Assembly: GCF_004011825.1 (NCBI RefSeq)
Contig: NZ_RKLO01000004.1
Location: forward strand, 124,001-188,000
Direction: 5' to 3'
From: Rhodococcus xishaensis
GTDB lineage: Bacteria > Actinomycetota > Actinomycetes > Mycobacteriales > Mycobacteriaceae
Length of the DNA stretch: 64,000 nt
The stretch's first letter is position 1, and each line of letters starts with the position of its first letter. A program made the translations under genes and the position numbers. The notes beneath the pieces are model-generated. The model did not search any database. It had not been told where the DNA came from and saw only the letters and a list, made by a program, of their open reading frames with translations. Shown piece by piece: positions 53,645 through 63,732 of the stretch.

Positions 53645-54622
53645 ATGGCGGAGGCGGGGCGAGCGACGCTGGTGCGCCAACAGCGACTCGAATCCGACGG
53701 AGTGTTGTCGCTGCAGCTCGAAAGTCCGGACGGGTGTGATCTGCCGACATGGGAGCCGGGCGCCCACATCGACGTGATCCTCCCGTCGGGGGCTGTGCGT
53801 CAGTACAGTCTGTGCGGGGATCCCGCCGACACCGCAAGCTATCGGATTGCGGTGTTGAACGAAGCGAACGGGCGTGGCGGTTCCAGGGAGATTCACGAGG
53901 TGCTCCGTGTCGGCGATACCGTGACGGTACGAGGTCCACGCAATCATTTTCCGCTCGAGCCGGCCGCTCATTACGTGCTGATTGCCGGCGGTATCGGCAT
54001 CACCCCGCTTCTCTCGATGGCGCGCCAACTGACGAAGGAAGGCGCGTCCTGGTCGCTGCTCTACGGCGGCCGATCTCGATCGTCGATGGCCTTCGTCGAC
54101 GAGCTCGCTGCCCTGGGTGGAAACGTTACGATCGCCGCGTCGGACCGGGGCGACGCCCTCGATCTCGAGTCGGCGCTAGCCGACGTGCCGTCCGGAACCT
54201 CCGTCTATTGTTGCGGCCCAACGCGATTGCTCGACGCAGTGCAGGATTCTTGTGACCGTTTCCTTGGTGCCTATGCCCTGCACTTCGAACGGTTCGCCGC
54301 ACCCACCACCACTCAGCTGCCGGTCGATTCCGGCACCGACACCTGCGACGGCCCAGCCGAGTTCGAAGTGGAGTTGCGCCGGAGCGGGCGCACCGTCAAG
54401 GTTCCTGCAGACCGGTCTCTCCTCGAAGTAGCGCTCGAGGTCAACCCGGATATCCTTTGTTCCTGCGAGGAAGGTTTCTGCGGATCCTGCGAGACCCTCG
54501 TACTCGAGGGTGTCCCGGAGCACCACGACTCGATTCTCACGGAGGCGGAGCGGGAGAAGGGTGAGTCGATGATGATCTGCGTCGGGCGTTCCCGCACAAC
54601 GCGTTTGGTGCTCGACGCCTGA
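53645..54622 (+). CDS. Phthalate dioxygenase reductase-type oxidoreductase
   Basis: 325 residues. FMN-binding RQYSLCGDP, NAD-binding IAGGIGITPLLSMARQL and YCCGP, then a C-terminal plant-type [2Fe-2S] ferredoxin domain CSCEEGFCGSCETLVLEG. This domain order is that of PDR/VanB reductases, which feed Rieske oxygenases. Last gene of the operon. Confidence 0.92.
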   Translation: MAEAGRATLVRQQRLESDGVLSLQLESPDGCDLPTWEPGAHIDVILPSGAVRQYSLCGDPADTASYRIAVLNEANGRGGSREIHEVLRVGDTVTVRGPRNHFPLEPAAHYVLIAGGIGITPLLSMARQLTKEGASWSLLYGGRSRSSMAFVDELAALGGNVTIAASDRGDALDLESALADVPSGTSVYCCGPTRLLDAVQDSCDRFLGAYALHFERFAAPTTTQLPVDSGTDTCDGPAEFEVELRRSGRTVKVPADRSLLEVALEVNPDILCSCEEGFCGSCETLVLEGVPEHHDSILTEAEREKGESMMICVGRSRTTRLVLDA

Positions 54623-54639
54623 CGATCACCCGTCGGTGT

Positions 54640-55434
54640 TCAGACGGCGGCAATATCCTTGCTGATCCGTGCCGCCGCTCTCTGCAGTGCGAACAGAATG
54701 GATCCGCGCATGTGGTCGAGCGACACCCGTGATGCCTGGGCCGAGACATTGAGGGCCGCGATTGCATGGCCATCGGCGTCGCGTACCGGCACGGCGATCG
54801 ACCGGATCCCCTCGGTGAGTTCCTCATCGGCCAGAGACCAGCCTTGCTCCCGGGCAGCGAGGATCTTCGCGCGCAACTCCGCCGCGTCGATCGTCGTCGC
54901 CTTGGTGAAACTGTGTGCATCGACGGTTGCGAGGTACTTGTCGATGTCGGCGTCGGAACGGTCCGCGAGGAGTACGCGCCCGGTAGCCACCGCATACGCG
55001 GGCAAGCTGGTGCCGACCACGATCGCGACCGTGAGGACCCGGTCTGCCTGCACCCGATCGACGTAGAAGATCTTGTCGCGGTGAAGCACTGTGAGGGACA
55101 CCGTCTCCTGCGTCTCCTCGGCGAGCCGTTCCAGGTAGGGATGTACGACGGCGGGAAGTCCGCTGCTGAGCACATAGGCGTCGCCGATCTCCAATACCGC
55201 AGGCCGAACCGCGTAGGCCGTGCCGTCATACGAGAGATAGCCCATGTATTCCAGGGTCAGCACCAACCGCCTCGCGGCGGTCCGGGTGATTCCCGAAAGG
55301 GTGGCAACTTCGGTGACGGAGAGGGGCCGCCGTTCCCGGCCGAAGAGTTTGAGCACCTCCAGTCCGCGCCCCAGCGCCTGAACGTGGTCGCGGTTCTGTT
55401 CCGGAGACTTCGTGTCCGCATTGTTCTTGCTCAC
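54640..55434 (-). CDS. IclR family regulator, second in the cluster
   Basis: 264 residues from GTG. Winged helix LSVTEVATLSGITRTAARRLVLTL; effector domain SLTVLHRDKIFYVDRVQADRVL. PcaR-like. The gene overlaps the end of the MFS gene upstream by 4 bp, so regulator and transporter are co-translated. It converges on the oxygenase operon. Confidence 0.88.
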   Translation of the reverse strand: MSKNNADTKSPEQNRDHVQALGRGLEVLKLFGRERRPLSVTEVATLSGITRTAARRLVLTLEYMGYLSYDGTAYAVRPAVLEIGDAYVLSSGLPAVVHPYLERLAEETQETVSLTVLHRDKIFYVDRVQADRVLTVAIVVGTSLPAYAVATGRVLLADRSDADIDKYLATVDAHSFTKATTIDAAELRAKILAAREQGWSLADEELTEGIRSIAVPVRDADGHAIAALNVSAQASRVSLDHMRGSILFALQRAAARISKDIAAV

Positions 55435-56678
55435 CGAGTCAACCTATCCGCTTCGACCGTCATCGCCGGCTCCACGTCTGCCGGAGTGGTCCGGACGCCC
55501 AGGATGGCGAGAAGGGCGCACGCAGCGTACATCGTCGCTGCGACCATCCAGCCGGCCGCGAACCCTGCGGTCACGTCGAACAGGAAGCCCGTCAGCGCTG
55601 GACCGCCCGCGAATCCGAGGTACATTCCTACGGCGATCAGACTCGATGCGCGACCCACGGCGGTCCTCCCCACCACGCGGAGTACGCCAGCCATCAGCAG
55701 GACGTTGGCCGCGAGAGCGGTCGCACCGTGGAGCGTGACGCCGAGCCACAGCAACGGTAGCCATCCCACCAGTTGTGCCATGAGCAATGCGAGTGCACCC
55801 AGGGTCGAACCGGAGGCCAAGATCAGCAAGAGCACGAACGTGCCGATCTTGCCGGAGAGCGCGCGACCCCAGAAGATTCGGGAGGTGACACCGATCGCGC
55901 CGGCGATTGCCGCGGTCAGGCCCGCCACTGTCAGTGTGAGCCCCATTCCTTCGAGTGCAAACAGTGGGAGGTAGACGTTGGTGGCCTGCACGCCGGTGCC
56001 CGAAAACAGGGCATAGGCGGCGAGCACCCATACCGCCCGAGGCATCGATCGCGCCTTCGAGCCGGTCGTGCGTAGCGCGTTGACGGACGTCGCGACTTGC
56101 GTCGACGCTTGCGGGGAATGGGGGGACGGTGATCGTCGCCATGCGACCAGTGCCGACACACCCGCGACAACGGCGCCGATCCACAGGGCTCCGCGCCAGC
56201 CCCACGCCAGCGCCAGGACGGGACAGCCCACACCGGCGACGAGTTGAGCCACCTGCACCCCCGACTGCTTCACCCCGATCCACTGCGCCCGTTTGGGTTG
56301 CGGAGCGCGCTCACTGATCACGCGGTTCGTCACGGGGTTGGACAGCGCCTGAGCGGCTCCGGACAGCGCCATGGCGCCCAACAGCCAGAGATAGTTGGTG
56401 GACAGAGCGGCGAGGACGTAGGACATGGCGGCGCCGACGAACACGGTAACGAGCAGGCCACGAGTGGAGAAATGGTCGCCGACGTGGCTGAACGTAAGAG
56501 CCAGGGTGGCTGCGGTCAGGAATGTGAGGGTGGAGAGCATCCCGAACTGGGCGACTGTGATGTCGAGGGAATCTATGACCAGTGCACTGGTCGCGCTCAA
56601 CGCGTAGGTCAGCAGTGGACCTATGGCCATGGCCGCGGTCAAGAGCGGAAGAAGTCCTCGTGTATCGCGGTCGGCCAT
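55431..56678 (-). CDS. MFS transporter, second in the cluster
   Basis: 415 residues from the ATG at 56678, six bases after GGGAAGGG. Twelve hydrophobic segments by pattern; loop HVGDHFSTRG between helices 2 and 3 and SNPVTNRVISERAPQPKRAQWIGVKQSGVQ mid-protein, as in CynX/NimT-like carriers. It is first of a two-gene operon with an IclR regulator. A copy of the shared box lies 75 bp upstream. Confidence 0.85.
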   Translation of the reverse strand: MADRDTRGLLPLLTAAMAIGPLLTYALSATSALVIDSLDITVAQFGMLSTLTFLTAATLALTFSHVGDHFSTRGLLVTVFVGAAMSYVLAALSTNYLWLLGAMALSGAAQALSNPVTNRVISERAPQPKRAQWIGVKQSGVQVAQLVAGVGCPVLALAWGWRGALWIGAVVAGVSALVAWRRSPSPHSPQASTQVATSVNALRTTGSKARSMPRAVWVLAAYALFSGTGVQATNVYLPLFALEGMGLTLTVAGLTAAIAGAIGVTSRIFWGRALSGKIGTFVLLLILASGSTLGALALLMAQLVGWLPLLWLGVTLHGATALAANVLLMAGVLRVVGRTAVGRASSLIAVGMYLGFAGGPALTGFLFDVTAGFAAGWMVAATMYAACALLAILGVRTTPADVEPAMTVEADRLTR

Positions 56679-56752
56679 TGTGAACCCTTCCCGCCGACTG
56701 CCCGGCCCCACCTGTCGACAGCGGGGCACCGCGTCGTGCCACTACCCATTGC

Positions 56753-56786
56753 GTCCGTATGCCGCGCAGGAAGTCTATATGCGGAC
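56753..56786. promoter_or_regulatory. Shared box pair upstream of the second MFS operon
   Basis: GTCCGTATGCCGCGC at 56753-56767 is followed 12 bp later by ATGCGGAC in the opposite orientation, giving an inverted pair. It matches the boxes at 50402 and 50555. Confidence 0.55.
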
Positions 56787-57181
56787 ACTCGATGCCGGAA
56801 CCACCTCCTCACGAGAATGCGGGCGACGGTCTGGTCTGGTCGGCTCGCGCAGTCACGGCGCCGAGTCGCTCAGTGGTCGATACGCCTTGCGTCTCGTAGC
56901 GGAGCGTGCACTCGACGAAGACATTGATGCCGACGCCGCCGACGCCCTGAGAAAGGTGGCGCACAGGGAGATCGATGTACGCGGTTTCGTGCATGCGAAC
57001 CCGTGGCCTCCGGCGAGCAGCGAGGGCTCCTGTCGACAATCGGCACCTGTGCCCCACAGAACGACTCTCGACTCGACAACCGCGGGCAGCCAAGGCCGCC
57101 GCGGAAGCCGAGCGCCGCTACGACACCGTCACGGGAGACCAGAGCAACGGAGTTCCTGCCGACAACTGAGCGGCATTGGGG
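56787..57181. other. Stretch without a convincing gene, possible remnant
   Basis: A plus-strand frame contains RLVAERALDEDIDADAADAL, and another ends AAKAAAEAERRYDTVTGDQ...PADN before TGA at 57167; both look protein-like but are in different frames. This suggests a frameshifted plus-strand gene remnant converging on the cutinase-like gene. I cannot assign a family. Confidence 0.25.
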
Positions 57182-58924
57182 CTATCCCGCCGGCGTCGGC
57201 ACCGGGGCGGTGACGGGCGTGGTCGCCTCGGACGCGACCGTCGTCTCCGCGGGGGTGCTCGTGGTGGGTGTCGCCGTGGTCTCGGGTGTGACCGCGGTCT
57301 GGGTCGGCTCTGCAGTAGCGGTCTCGGCGGCGTCGCTGGGTGCCGGGGTGGTGGTGGGCGCAGCTCCCGGGGTGGTCGTGGGGAGCGTCGGAGCCGGTGT
57401 GGTCTCGGCCGGCTGCACTGCACCCGACGGCGTTGCAGCCAATGACGGCGCCGCACCTTCCGACAAGGTGGTCACAGCCTCCTCCAGGACCAACTCCTCG
57501 AGGGCCGCGGACAGTTCGGCCGCGCTCGGCGTCGCCTTCGGATCCACCGGCTCCCCGGCCTGAGCCTGCTGTGCGAGGTAGGTCAACCACGCTGCCGCGT
57601 AGTCGGCGGAGGTCAGGTCCTTCCCGTTCTCGGGATCGGCGTCACGCCAGTAGTCGAAGTGGTGCCCGATCTCCGGGCCGAGCGTCAACTGGTAGGGATC
57701 GCTCATGATCACCGGAATGGTGTTCTGATTCGTCACGATCAGGCCGACGATCTCCTTGAACAGCTTCTGCGGCAGGTACGCCAGCGGCGACATCTCCTCG
57801 GTCGAGATCGAGTCCTGCTCTCCCGAGACCGCAGTCATATCCGAGATGTCCGAGGCGTCGGTCTCGGGCGTTGCCGGTGCCGCGGTCGGCCCGTCGTACG
57901 ACGGATCCGACACCTTGAGCAGCACCTCCAGGAACGTCTCGTCGCTGCGAATCCAGTCCGGCTGCGAGCGGATGTCCGCGAATGCGTCGAGCGCGATCCG
58001 GGACATCACCGTCGCCACGTCGATTCCCGTCGCGGGGGTCAGCTGTTCCCGTTCGAGTGCGTCGACGTCGAGTTGCCGGCCGACGTTGACGACCAGCTGC
58101 AGCAGCGAAATGTTCTCTGGTGCAGCACAGGTGAGGTCACCGTCGGCGCAGAACGAAGCGATCCGTCCATTCAGGGCCCCGAAGTCGTCGCCGCCGGTGT
58201 CAGGCAGGGCGCCCTGGCCCGGAACAGCGGCCGTGCCGTCCTGGTACTCCAGGTCGAACCCGTCCGGGTTGGTGAAGGGATTCTCAGCACCCGGGAACGG
58301 ACCCTGGCCGTCGACGCGGCCGGCGTCGGCGAGGATCACGACACCGACGACGTTGGTCGGATCCACGATCCCGTACGTGCCGTCCTCGTTCGGTTCCTGG
58401 TGGCCGACGTTCATGGCGACGCGGCGTGCCACGTCGGCGCCCTCGCTGTAGCCGACGATCGCGAACTGGGTGTCCGGGCACGAGACCCGAATGGCCTCCA
58501 TCACCGCTTCGGTGTTCGCGACACCGGTGTTCACCGCATCCTCGTAGCTCGACATGTCCGCCGGGTAGGCGATGTACATCGCTGCGTACGAGTCCCGCCC
58601 GACTTCGGCGAGCGGAGCACTGGATGCCTGATCGATCCACGTGCTCACGTAGTCGTCCGCAGATGCCGCGGGCAGTTCGTTGCCGTTCTCATCGACGAGC
58701 ATCTTCGTGGTGCCCGGGCGCGGTGTGTCACCACGACCGGCGATCGAGAGGGTCACCATGTCCTTGCAGTCGGTGGTCGACGCCACCAGCGCAGTGTCGA
58801 CCGTGCGGGTCGGTGACGACCACAACGCCCACGTCAAGGTCACCAGCAGCGCAACCGCCACCACGGCCGAGGTGAGCACCCGGGCAGCAGGTCCACGCTG
58901 CGTGAAGAACCGTCGAATTGTCAT
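57182..58924 (-). CDS. Cutinase-family serine esterase with long Thr/Pro tail
   Basis: 580 residues from the ATG at 58924. One N-terminal membrane/signal segment (TSAVVAVALLVTLTWALW). The alpha/beta-hydrolase core has the nucleophile in VGYSEGADVARR (Ser about 155), Asp in SFCADGDLTCA and His in GHHFDYW, the cutinase triad. After about residue 480 comes a roughly 100-residue Ala/Thr/Pro-rich tail, probably cell-wall spanning. It acts on surface or extracellular esters, as Culp proteins do in mycobacteria. It is much longer than a plain cutinase. Confidence 0.85.
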   Translation of the reverse strand: MTIRRFFTQRGPAARVLTSAVVAVALLVTLTWALWSSPTRTVDTALVASTTDCKDMVTLSIAGRGDTPRPGTTKMLVDENGNELPAASADDYVSTWIDQASSAPLAEVGRDSYAAMYIAYPADMSSYEDAVNTGVANTEAVMEAIRVSCPDTQFAIVGYSEGADVARRVAMNVGHQEPNEDGTYGIVDPTNVVGVVILADAGRVDGQGPFPGAENPFTNPDGFDLEYQDGTAAVPGQGALPDTGGDDFGALNGRIASFCADGDLTCAAPENISLLQLVVNVGRQLDVDALEREQLTPATGIDVATVMSRIALDAFADIRSQPDWIRSDETFLEVLLKVSDPSYDGPTAAPATPETDASDISDMTAVSGEQDSISTEEMSPLAYLPQKLFKEIVGLIVTNQNTIPVIMSDPYQLTLGPEIGHHFDYWRDADPENGKDLTSADYAAAWLTYLAQQAQAGEPVDPKATPSAAELSAALEELVLEEAVTTLSEGAAPSLAATPSGAVQPAETTPAPTLPTTTPGAAPTTTPAPSDAAETATAEPTQTAVTPETTATPTTSTPAETTVASEATTPVTAPVPTPAG

Positions 58925-59119
58925 ACCTAACTTCTCCCCAGACCAACCCAAAGATGACGCGCGTCCCGTCCCCCGCACCGCGCTTTATGTCAGGCGGAAT
59001 GTCGGGCGGTGAGTCTGATGCGTTACATCGCGCACCTGACCCGGTGTCGCGAGAGGACAATGGCTTCTTGAAGAGACCCTGGGGTTTGTCGAAGAGACAC
59101 TGGCGTCCGGAGGGCGGTC

Positions 59120-62100
59120 ATGACCACAGACACTTCCCGAGATGCACGATTCGCCGGACGCGTCAGCGAGCTGTACGCGACCGATCCCCAGTTCCGGGCA
59201 GCGGCCCCGTTGCCAGCTGTGATCGCCGCCGCACACGAACCGGGTCTGCGACTCACGGAGATCCTCGACGCGTACTTCGATGGGTATGCCGACCGGCCCG
59301 CGCTGGGCCGCCGCAGCCGCACACTGACACGGGACGCGGACGGCCACACGATCTCGACACTGCTTCCCAGCTTCGAGACCATCACCTATCGCGAGTTGCG
59401 CGACCGTGTCGCGTCGCTGGCCGCCGCGTGGCGCACCGAGGCCGGGATCACACCGGGGGACTTCGTCGCGGTACTCGGTTTCACGAGCATCGACTACGCA
59501 GTGGTCTACCTCACCTGCCTTCACCTCGGTGCCGTGTTCGTCCCGCTGCAGAGCAGCGCATCGGCCGCCCGACTGGCACCGATCCTCGCCGAGACGTCAC
59601 CGCGGATCCTCGCTGCCGGGATCGACTCGATCGACACAGCCGTGGACCTCACGACCGCCACACCGTCCATCGAACGACTGGTGATCTTGGACTACGAGGC
59701 CGGAGACGACGAGCAGCGCGAGCGCTACGAGGCCGCACGCGCCCGCGCCGCCCACTCCAGGCTCGTGGTCGAGCTCGGCCCGCTCTCTGACGACCTCGAC
59801 ATCGGCGAGACGCTGTCCGCGGTGCCACCCTTCGTCGCCCCCGCGGGCGACGATCCGCTGGCATCGCTGATCTACACGTCGGGTAGCACGGGCGCCCCGA
59901 AGGGGGCGATATACACCGCCGACATGGTGACGCGGATGTGGGTGCAACCGCCGAACCCCATCGAGGGCTTCGACGGCGAACTACCCGCGATTTACCTGCA
60001 GTACATGCCGCTCAGCCACATCTTCGGGCTGGGCTGGCTGACCACGACCCTGGCCTCCGGCGGCACCGGCTACTTCGCGGCGAAGAGCGACATGTCGACG
60101 CTGCTCGACGACCTCTCCCTCACCCGGCCGACCGCCTTGAATCTGGTTCCGCGCGTGTGCGACATGATCTTTCGCCGGTACTGCACTGAGATGGACCGGC
60201 GGCCCGGCGGGGATGGCGACTCCGCGGACGTCAAGCAGGCACTGCGCGACGACGTTCTCGGCGGACGTGTCCTCGCTGCTCTGTGCGGGACCGCCCCACT
60301 ATCCGACGAGATGCGTGAGTTCGTGGAGTCCACCCTCGAGATCCCCGTCACCACAAGCTACGGCGCGACCGAGACCGCCGTCTCGGTGCTGCGCAACGGG
60401 ACGATCATGCGCCCGCAGGTCACCGACTACAAGCTCGTCGACGTACCGGAGCTCGAGTACCACACAACCGACCAACCGCACCCGCGCGGCGAGCTACTCG
60501 TCAAGTGCGACAGCATGATTCCCGGATACTACAAGCACCCTGAGATGTCGGCGGATATCTTCGATCGGGACGGCTTCTACCGCACCGGCGACATCATGGA
60601 GGAGATTGCACCCGATCACCTCATCTACCTCGAGCGTAGGAAGAACGTCCTCAAGCTCTCCCAGGGCGAGTTCGTCGCGGTGTCGACACTCGAGGCCGCG
60701 TACGCCACGTGTCCGCACGTCCGGCAGATCTTCCTGTACGGCAGCAGCGAACGCTCCTTCCTGCTCGCAGTGATCGTGCCCAATCCTGGCGGCACCAGCG
60801 ACGGCGACCTGCACGCCCTGATCACCGCCGAGCTGCGGCACGTCGCCCAGATGAATACCCTTAACCCGTACGAGATTCCGCGAGACTTCGTGATCGAATC
60901 CGAGCCGTTCAGCCCCGACAACGGACTGCTGTCCGGGGTGGGCAAGCTACTGCGCCCGGCGTTGAAGGCCCGCTACGGGGAGCGCCTCGAGCGCATGTAC
61001 GTGGAGATCGCCGAGGGACAGGGCGCCGAGCTCGAACAGCTGCGGGCCGACGCCGCCACCTTGCCGACCCTCACGACGGTGCGCCGGGCGGCCGCCGCCA
61101 CGCTCGGACTGTCGACGACGGAGGACTTGCCTGACGACGCGCGGTTCATCGACCTGGGTGGGGACTCGCTGTCGGCGTTCTCGTTCTCGACCCTGCTGGG
61201 AAAGCTGTTCAATTTGGAGGTGCCTGTGCAGTCCATCACCGGTCCCACCGCGGACCTCGCGACCATTTCGCATTACCTTGATCGTGAACGTCTCGAGACG
61301 TCCACTCGTCCCACCTTCGAGTCGGTGCACGGCCTTGACGCGGACGTCCTCCGTGCCGCCGATCTCGAGCTCGGCAAGTTCATCGACGCCCCGACTCTGG
61401 CCGCCGCGCCCTCACTGCCCGCACCGTCGGGCACTGTCCGGACCGTGCTGATGACCGGCGCGAACGGGTATCTCGGCCGCTTCCTGTGTCTGTCTTGGCT
61501 CGAACGCCTCGCGCAGGTCGGCGGAAAGCTGATCTGCATCGCGCGCGGCGCCGACGCCGAGACGGCCCGACGACGTATCGAGGAAGCAATCGACAGTGGC
61601 GATCCAGAACTGTCGCAGCACTTCCGTGCGCTCGCGGACGTTCACCTCGAGGTGCTCACCGGTGATCTGGCCGAGGCAGATCTGGGCCTCGACACGGCAA
61701 CCTGGGATCGGCTCGCGCAATCGGTGGACCAGATCGTGCACTGTGGGGCGCTCGTCAACCACGTGCTGCCGTACCGCCAACTCTTCGGCCCCAACGTCGT
61801 CGGTACCGCCGAAATCGTCAAACTCGCCCTCTCGACGCGCCTCAAGCCGGTGAACTACCTCTCGACCTTCGCGGCCGCCTTACTGCCCGGTGGCGGTTCG
61901 ATCGGAGAGGACGAGGACGTCCGGCAGGCGATTCCGACTCGACCGCTCGATGATTCGTACGCCAACGGGTACAGGACCAGCAAGTGGGCTGGGGAGGTCA
62001 TGCTGCGCGAGGCGCACGACCTGTGTGGACTACCGGTGGCAGTGTTCCGACCTTCCATGATCCTTGCGCACGGCCGATACTCTGGGCAGCTCAACGTGCA

Positions 62101-62641
62101 CGACCGGCTCACCCGGCTGATTTTCAGCATTGTCGTGACGGGACTCGCGCCGCGCTCGTTCTATCGTCTCGACGCCGAGGGCAACCGACAGCGCGCGCAT
62201 TACGACGGCCTACCCGCCGATTTCGCGGCTGAGGCCATCGCCACGCTCGGGGCCGGCGCGACGTCCGGGTACCACACCTACAACGTGCTCAACACACACG
62301 ACGACGGTATCTCGATGGACCGGATCGTCGACTGGCTGATCGAGGCAGGGCACGATATCGAGCGGATCGACGACTATGACGAATGGTTGCGCCGATTCCG
62401 GTCGGCCATCGAATCGTTGCCGGACGAGCAACGCCGGCGCTCCGTGCTCCGGCTGCTGAACGCCTACGCCGCTCCGGAGCCGCCGACGCAAAGCGTGCAG
62501 CCGTCGGCGGAAAGGTTCCGTGCAGCAGTGCAATCCGCCGGGATAGGGGAGACCGGAGATGTGCCGCACCTGACGTCGTCGCTGATCAACAAGTACGTCG
62601 CCGACCTGAAGCAACTCGGCCGGCTCGACGGCGCCAAGTAG
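59120..62641 (+). CDS. car: Carboxylic acid reductase (A-T-R enzyme)
   Basis: 1173 residues, the usual CAR length. Adenylation domain with YTSGSTGAPKGA (about 252-263), YGATE, YRTGDIME; carrier domain with the phosphopantetheine Ser683 in LGGDSLSAFSF; reductase domain with NADPH motif TGANGYLGRF (about 778) and catalytic Tyr951/Lys955 in NGYRTSKWAGE. It reduces acids to aldehydes with ATP and NADPH. It needs a phosphopantetheinyl transferase, not found in the window. Strong ribosome binding site GGAGGG. Confidence 0.95.
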   Translation: MTTDTSRDARFAGRVSELYATDPQFRAAAPLPAVIAAAHEPGLRLTEILDAYFDGYADRPALGRRSRTLTRDADGHTISTLLPSFETITYRELRDRVASLAAAWRTEAGITPGDFVAVLGFTSIDYAVVYLTCLHLGAVFVPLQSSASAARLAPILAETSPRILAAGIDSIDTAVDLTTATPSIERLVILDYEAGDDEQRERYEAARARAAHSRLVVELGPLSDDLDIGETLSAVPPFVAPAGDDPLASLIYTSGSTGAPKGAIYTADMVTRMWVQPPNPIEGFDGELPAIYLQYMPLSHIFGLGWLTTTLASGGTGYFAAKSDMSTLLDDLSLTRPTALNLVPRVCDMIFRRYCTEMDRRPGGDGDSADVKQALRDDVLGGRVLAALCGTAPLSDEMREFVESTLEIPVTTSYGATETAVSVLRNGTIMRPQVTDYKLVDVPELEYHTTDQPHPRGELLVKCDSMIPGYYKHPEMSADIFDRDGFYRTGDIMEEIAPDHLIYLERRKNVLKLSQGEFVAVSTLEAAYATCPHVRQIFLYGSSERSFLLAVIVPNPGGTSDGDLHALITAELRHVAQMNTLNPYEIPRDFVIESEPFSPDNGLLSGVGKLLRPALKARYGERLERMYVEIAEGQGAELEQLRADAATLPTLTTVRRAAAATLGLSTTEDLPDDARFIDLGGDSLSAFSFSTLLGKLFNLEVPVQSITGPTADLATISHYLDRERLETSTRPTFESVHGLDADVLRAADLELGKFIDAPTLAAAPSLPAPSGTVRTVLMTGANGYLGRFLCLSWLERLAQVGGKLICIARGADAETARRRIEEAIDSGDPELSQHFRALADVHLEVLTGDLAEADLGLDTATWDRLAQSVDQIVHCGALVNHVLPYRQLFGPNVVGTAEIVKLALSTRLKPVNYLSTFAAALLPGGGSIGEDEDVRQAIPTRPLDDSYANGYRTSKWAGEVMLREAHDLCGLPVAVFRPSMILAHGRYSGQLNVHDRLTRLIFSIVVTGLAPRSFYRLDAEGNRQRAHYDGLPADFAAEAIATLGAGATSGYHTYNVLNTHDDGISMDRIVDWLIEAGHDIERIDDYDEWLRRFRSAIESLPDEQRRRSVLRLLNAYAAPEPPTQSVQPSAERFRAAVQSAGIGETGDVPHLTSSLINKYVADLKQLGRLDGAK

Positions 62642-62752
62642 TCATAAAGCTGCTGCGTTCTGCAACAGCTTTCGTTCCCACGCGTGCCCAGTCCATCCGG
62701 GCGTGACGAGCACGAACGGCCTGCCATCTCCCCATGAGTATTGCCACAACGC

Positions 62753-62765
62753 TATGTAGTACATA
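62753..62765. promoter_or_regulatory. Palindrome upstream of the ABC exporter operon
   Basis: TATGTA and TACATA flank one G. It lies 38 bp before the predicted start, where a regulator such as a TetR or GntR protein could bind; no such gene is adjacent. Confidence 0.35.
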
Positions 62766-62802
62766 TGCTACGAAGCGTCTAAGAGTAATGATGGGGAGGC
62801 TC

Positions 62803-63732
62803 ATGAATTCGCGAAGTGGGATCGTGCTCGACGTCGACGGACTGCGGATGCGATACGGCGACAACGATGTTCTGCTCGACGTGACGTTCCAGGCCCGGCG
62901 CGGCGAGGTACTGGTGATGCTCGGTCCCAATGGGGCCGGCAAGACGACGACCGTCGAGATCCTCGAAGGGTTCCGCAACCGCTCGGCGGGCCGCGTCACG
63001 GTGCTGGGCGTCGATCCCCAGGACGGCGACGAACACTGGCGCGCTAGCATCGGCGTCGTTCTGCAATCCTGGCGCGACCACGCCAAGTGGCGTGTGCGTG
63101 ACCTGCTCGCCCATCTCGCCGCCTTCTATCGGCCGTACTCCACGGTCGACGGCCAACAGTCCTGGGATACAGACGAACTCCTCGACCTCGTGGGGCTCAC
63201 CGAGCAGGCACGAGCCAAGATCGCGAATCTCTCGGGTGGTCAGCGCCGCCGACTGGACGTCGCGATCGGCATCGTAGGCCGACCGAAGGTGCTGTTCATG
63301 GACGAACCCACCGCCGGCTTCGACCCCGCGGCTCGCAGAGACTTCCATGATCTCGTGCATCGTCTGGCCGACCTCGAGGAGACAACGGTGTTGCTCACCA
63401 CCCATGACCTCGACGAGGCGGAGAAGATTGCCGACCGGATCCTGATCCTCGCCGGCGGCCGCATCGTCGCCGACGGCTCGCCCGATGCGTTGGGTCGCGA
63501 GATCGCGAGTGAGGCCGAGGTGCGCTGGACCGTCGACGGCCAGCGCTTCGTACACACCACCACCGAGTCGACGAAGTTCGTCCACGAATTGTTCAGGCAA
63601 CAAGGTGATTCCATCGGTGAGCTCGAGGTGCGCCGTGCCTCGCTGGAGGACACCTACATGGCGCTGGTCCGCCGCCACGAGACTGGCGACGTCGAGACCA
63701 GCGCAGTCACTCTCGCGGAGGTTGCACGATGA
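62803..63732 (+). CDS. ABC-2 type exporter ATP-binding protein
   Basis: About 309 residues from the ATG at 62803 (MNSRSG), close behind GGGGAGG; ATGs at 62788 and 62791 are alternatives. Walker A LGPNGAGKTTT, signature LSGGQRRRLDVAIGI, Walker B VLFMDEPTAGFDP, H-loop TTHDLDEAEK. A C-terminal domain follows as in drug/lipid exporters. It overlaps the permease gene by 4 bp (ATGA). Confidence 0.9.
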   Translation: MNSRSGIVLDVDGLRMRYGDNDVLLDVTFQARRGEVLVMLGPNGAGKTTTVEILEGFRNRSAGRVTVLGVDPQDGDEHWRASIGVVLQSWRDHAKWRVRDLLAHLAAFYRPYSTVDGQQSWDTDELLDLVGLTEQARAKIANLSGGQRRRLDVAIGIVGRPKVLFMDEPTAGFDPAARRDFHDLVHRLADLEETTVLLTTHDLDEAEKIADRILILAGGRIVADGSPDALGREIASEAEVRWTVDGQRFVHTTTESTKFVHELFRQQGDSIGELEVRRASLEDTYMALVRRHETGDVETSAVTLAEVAR

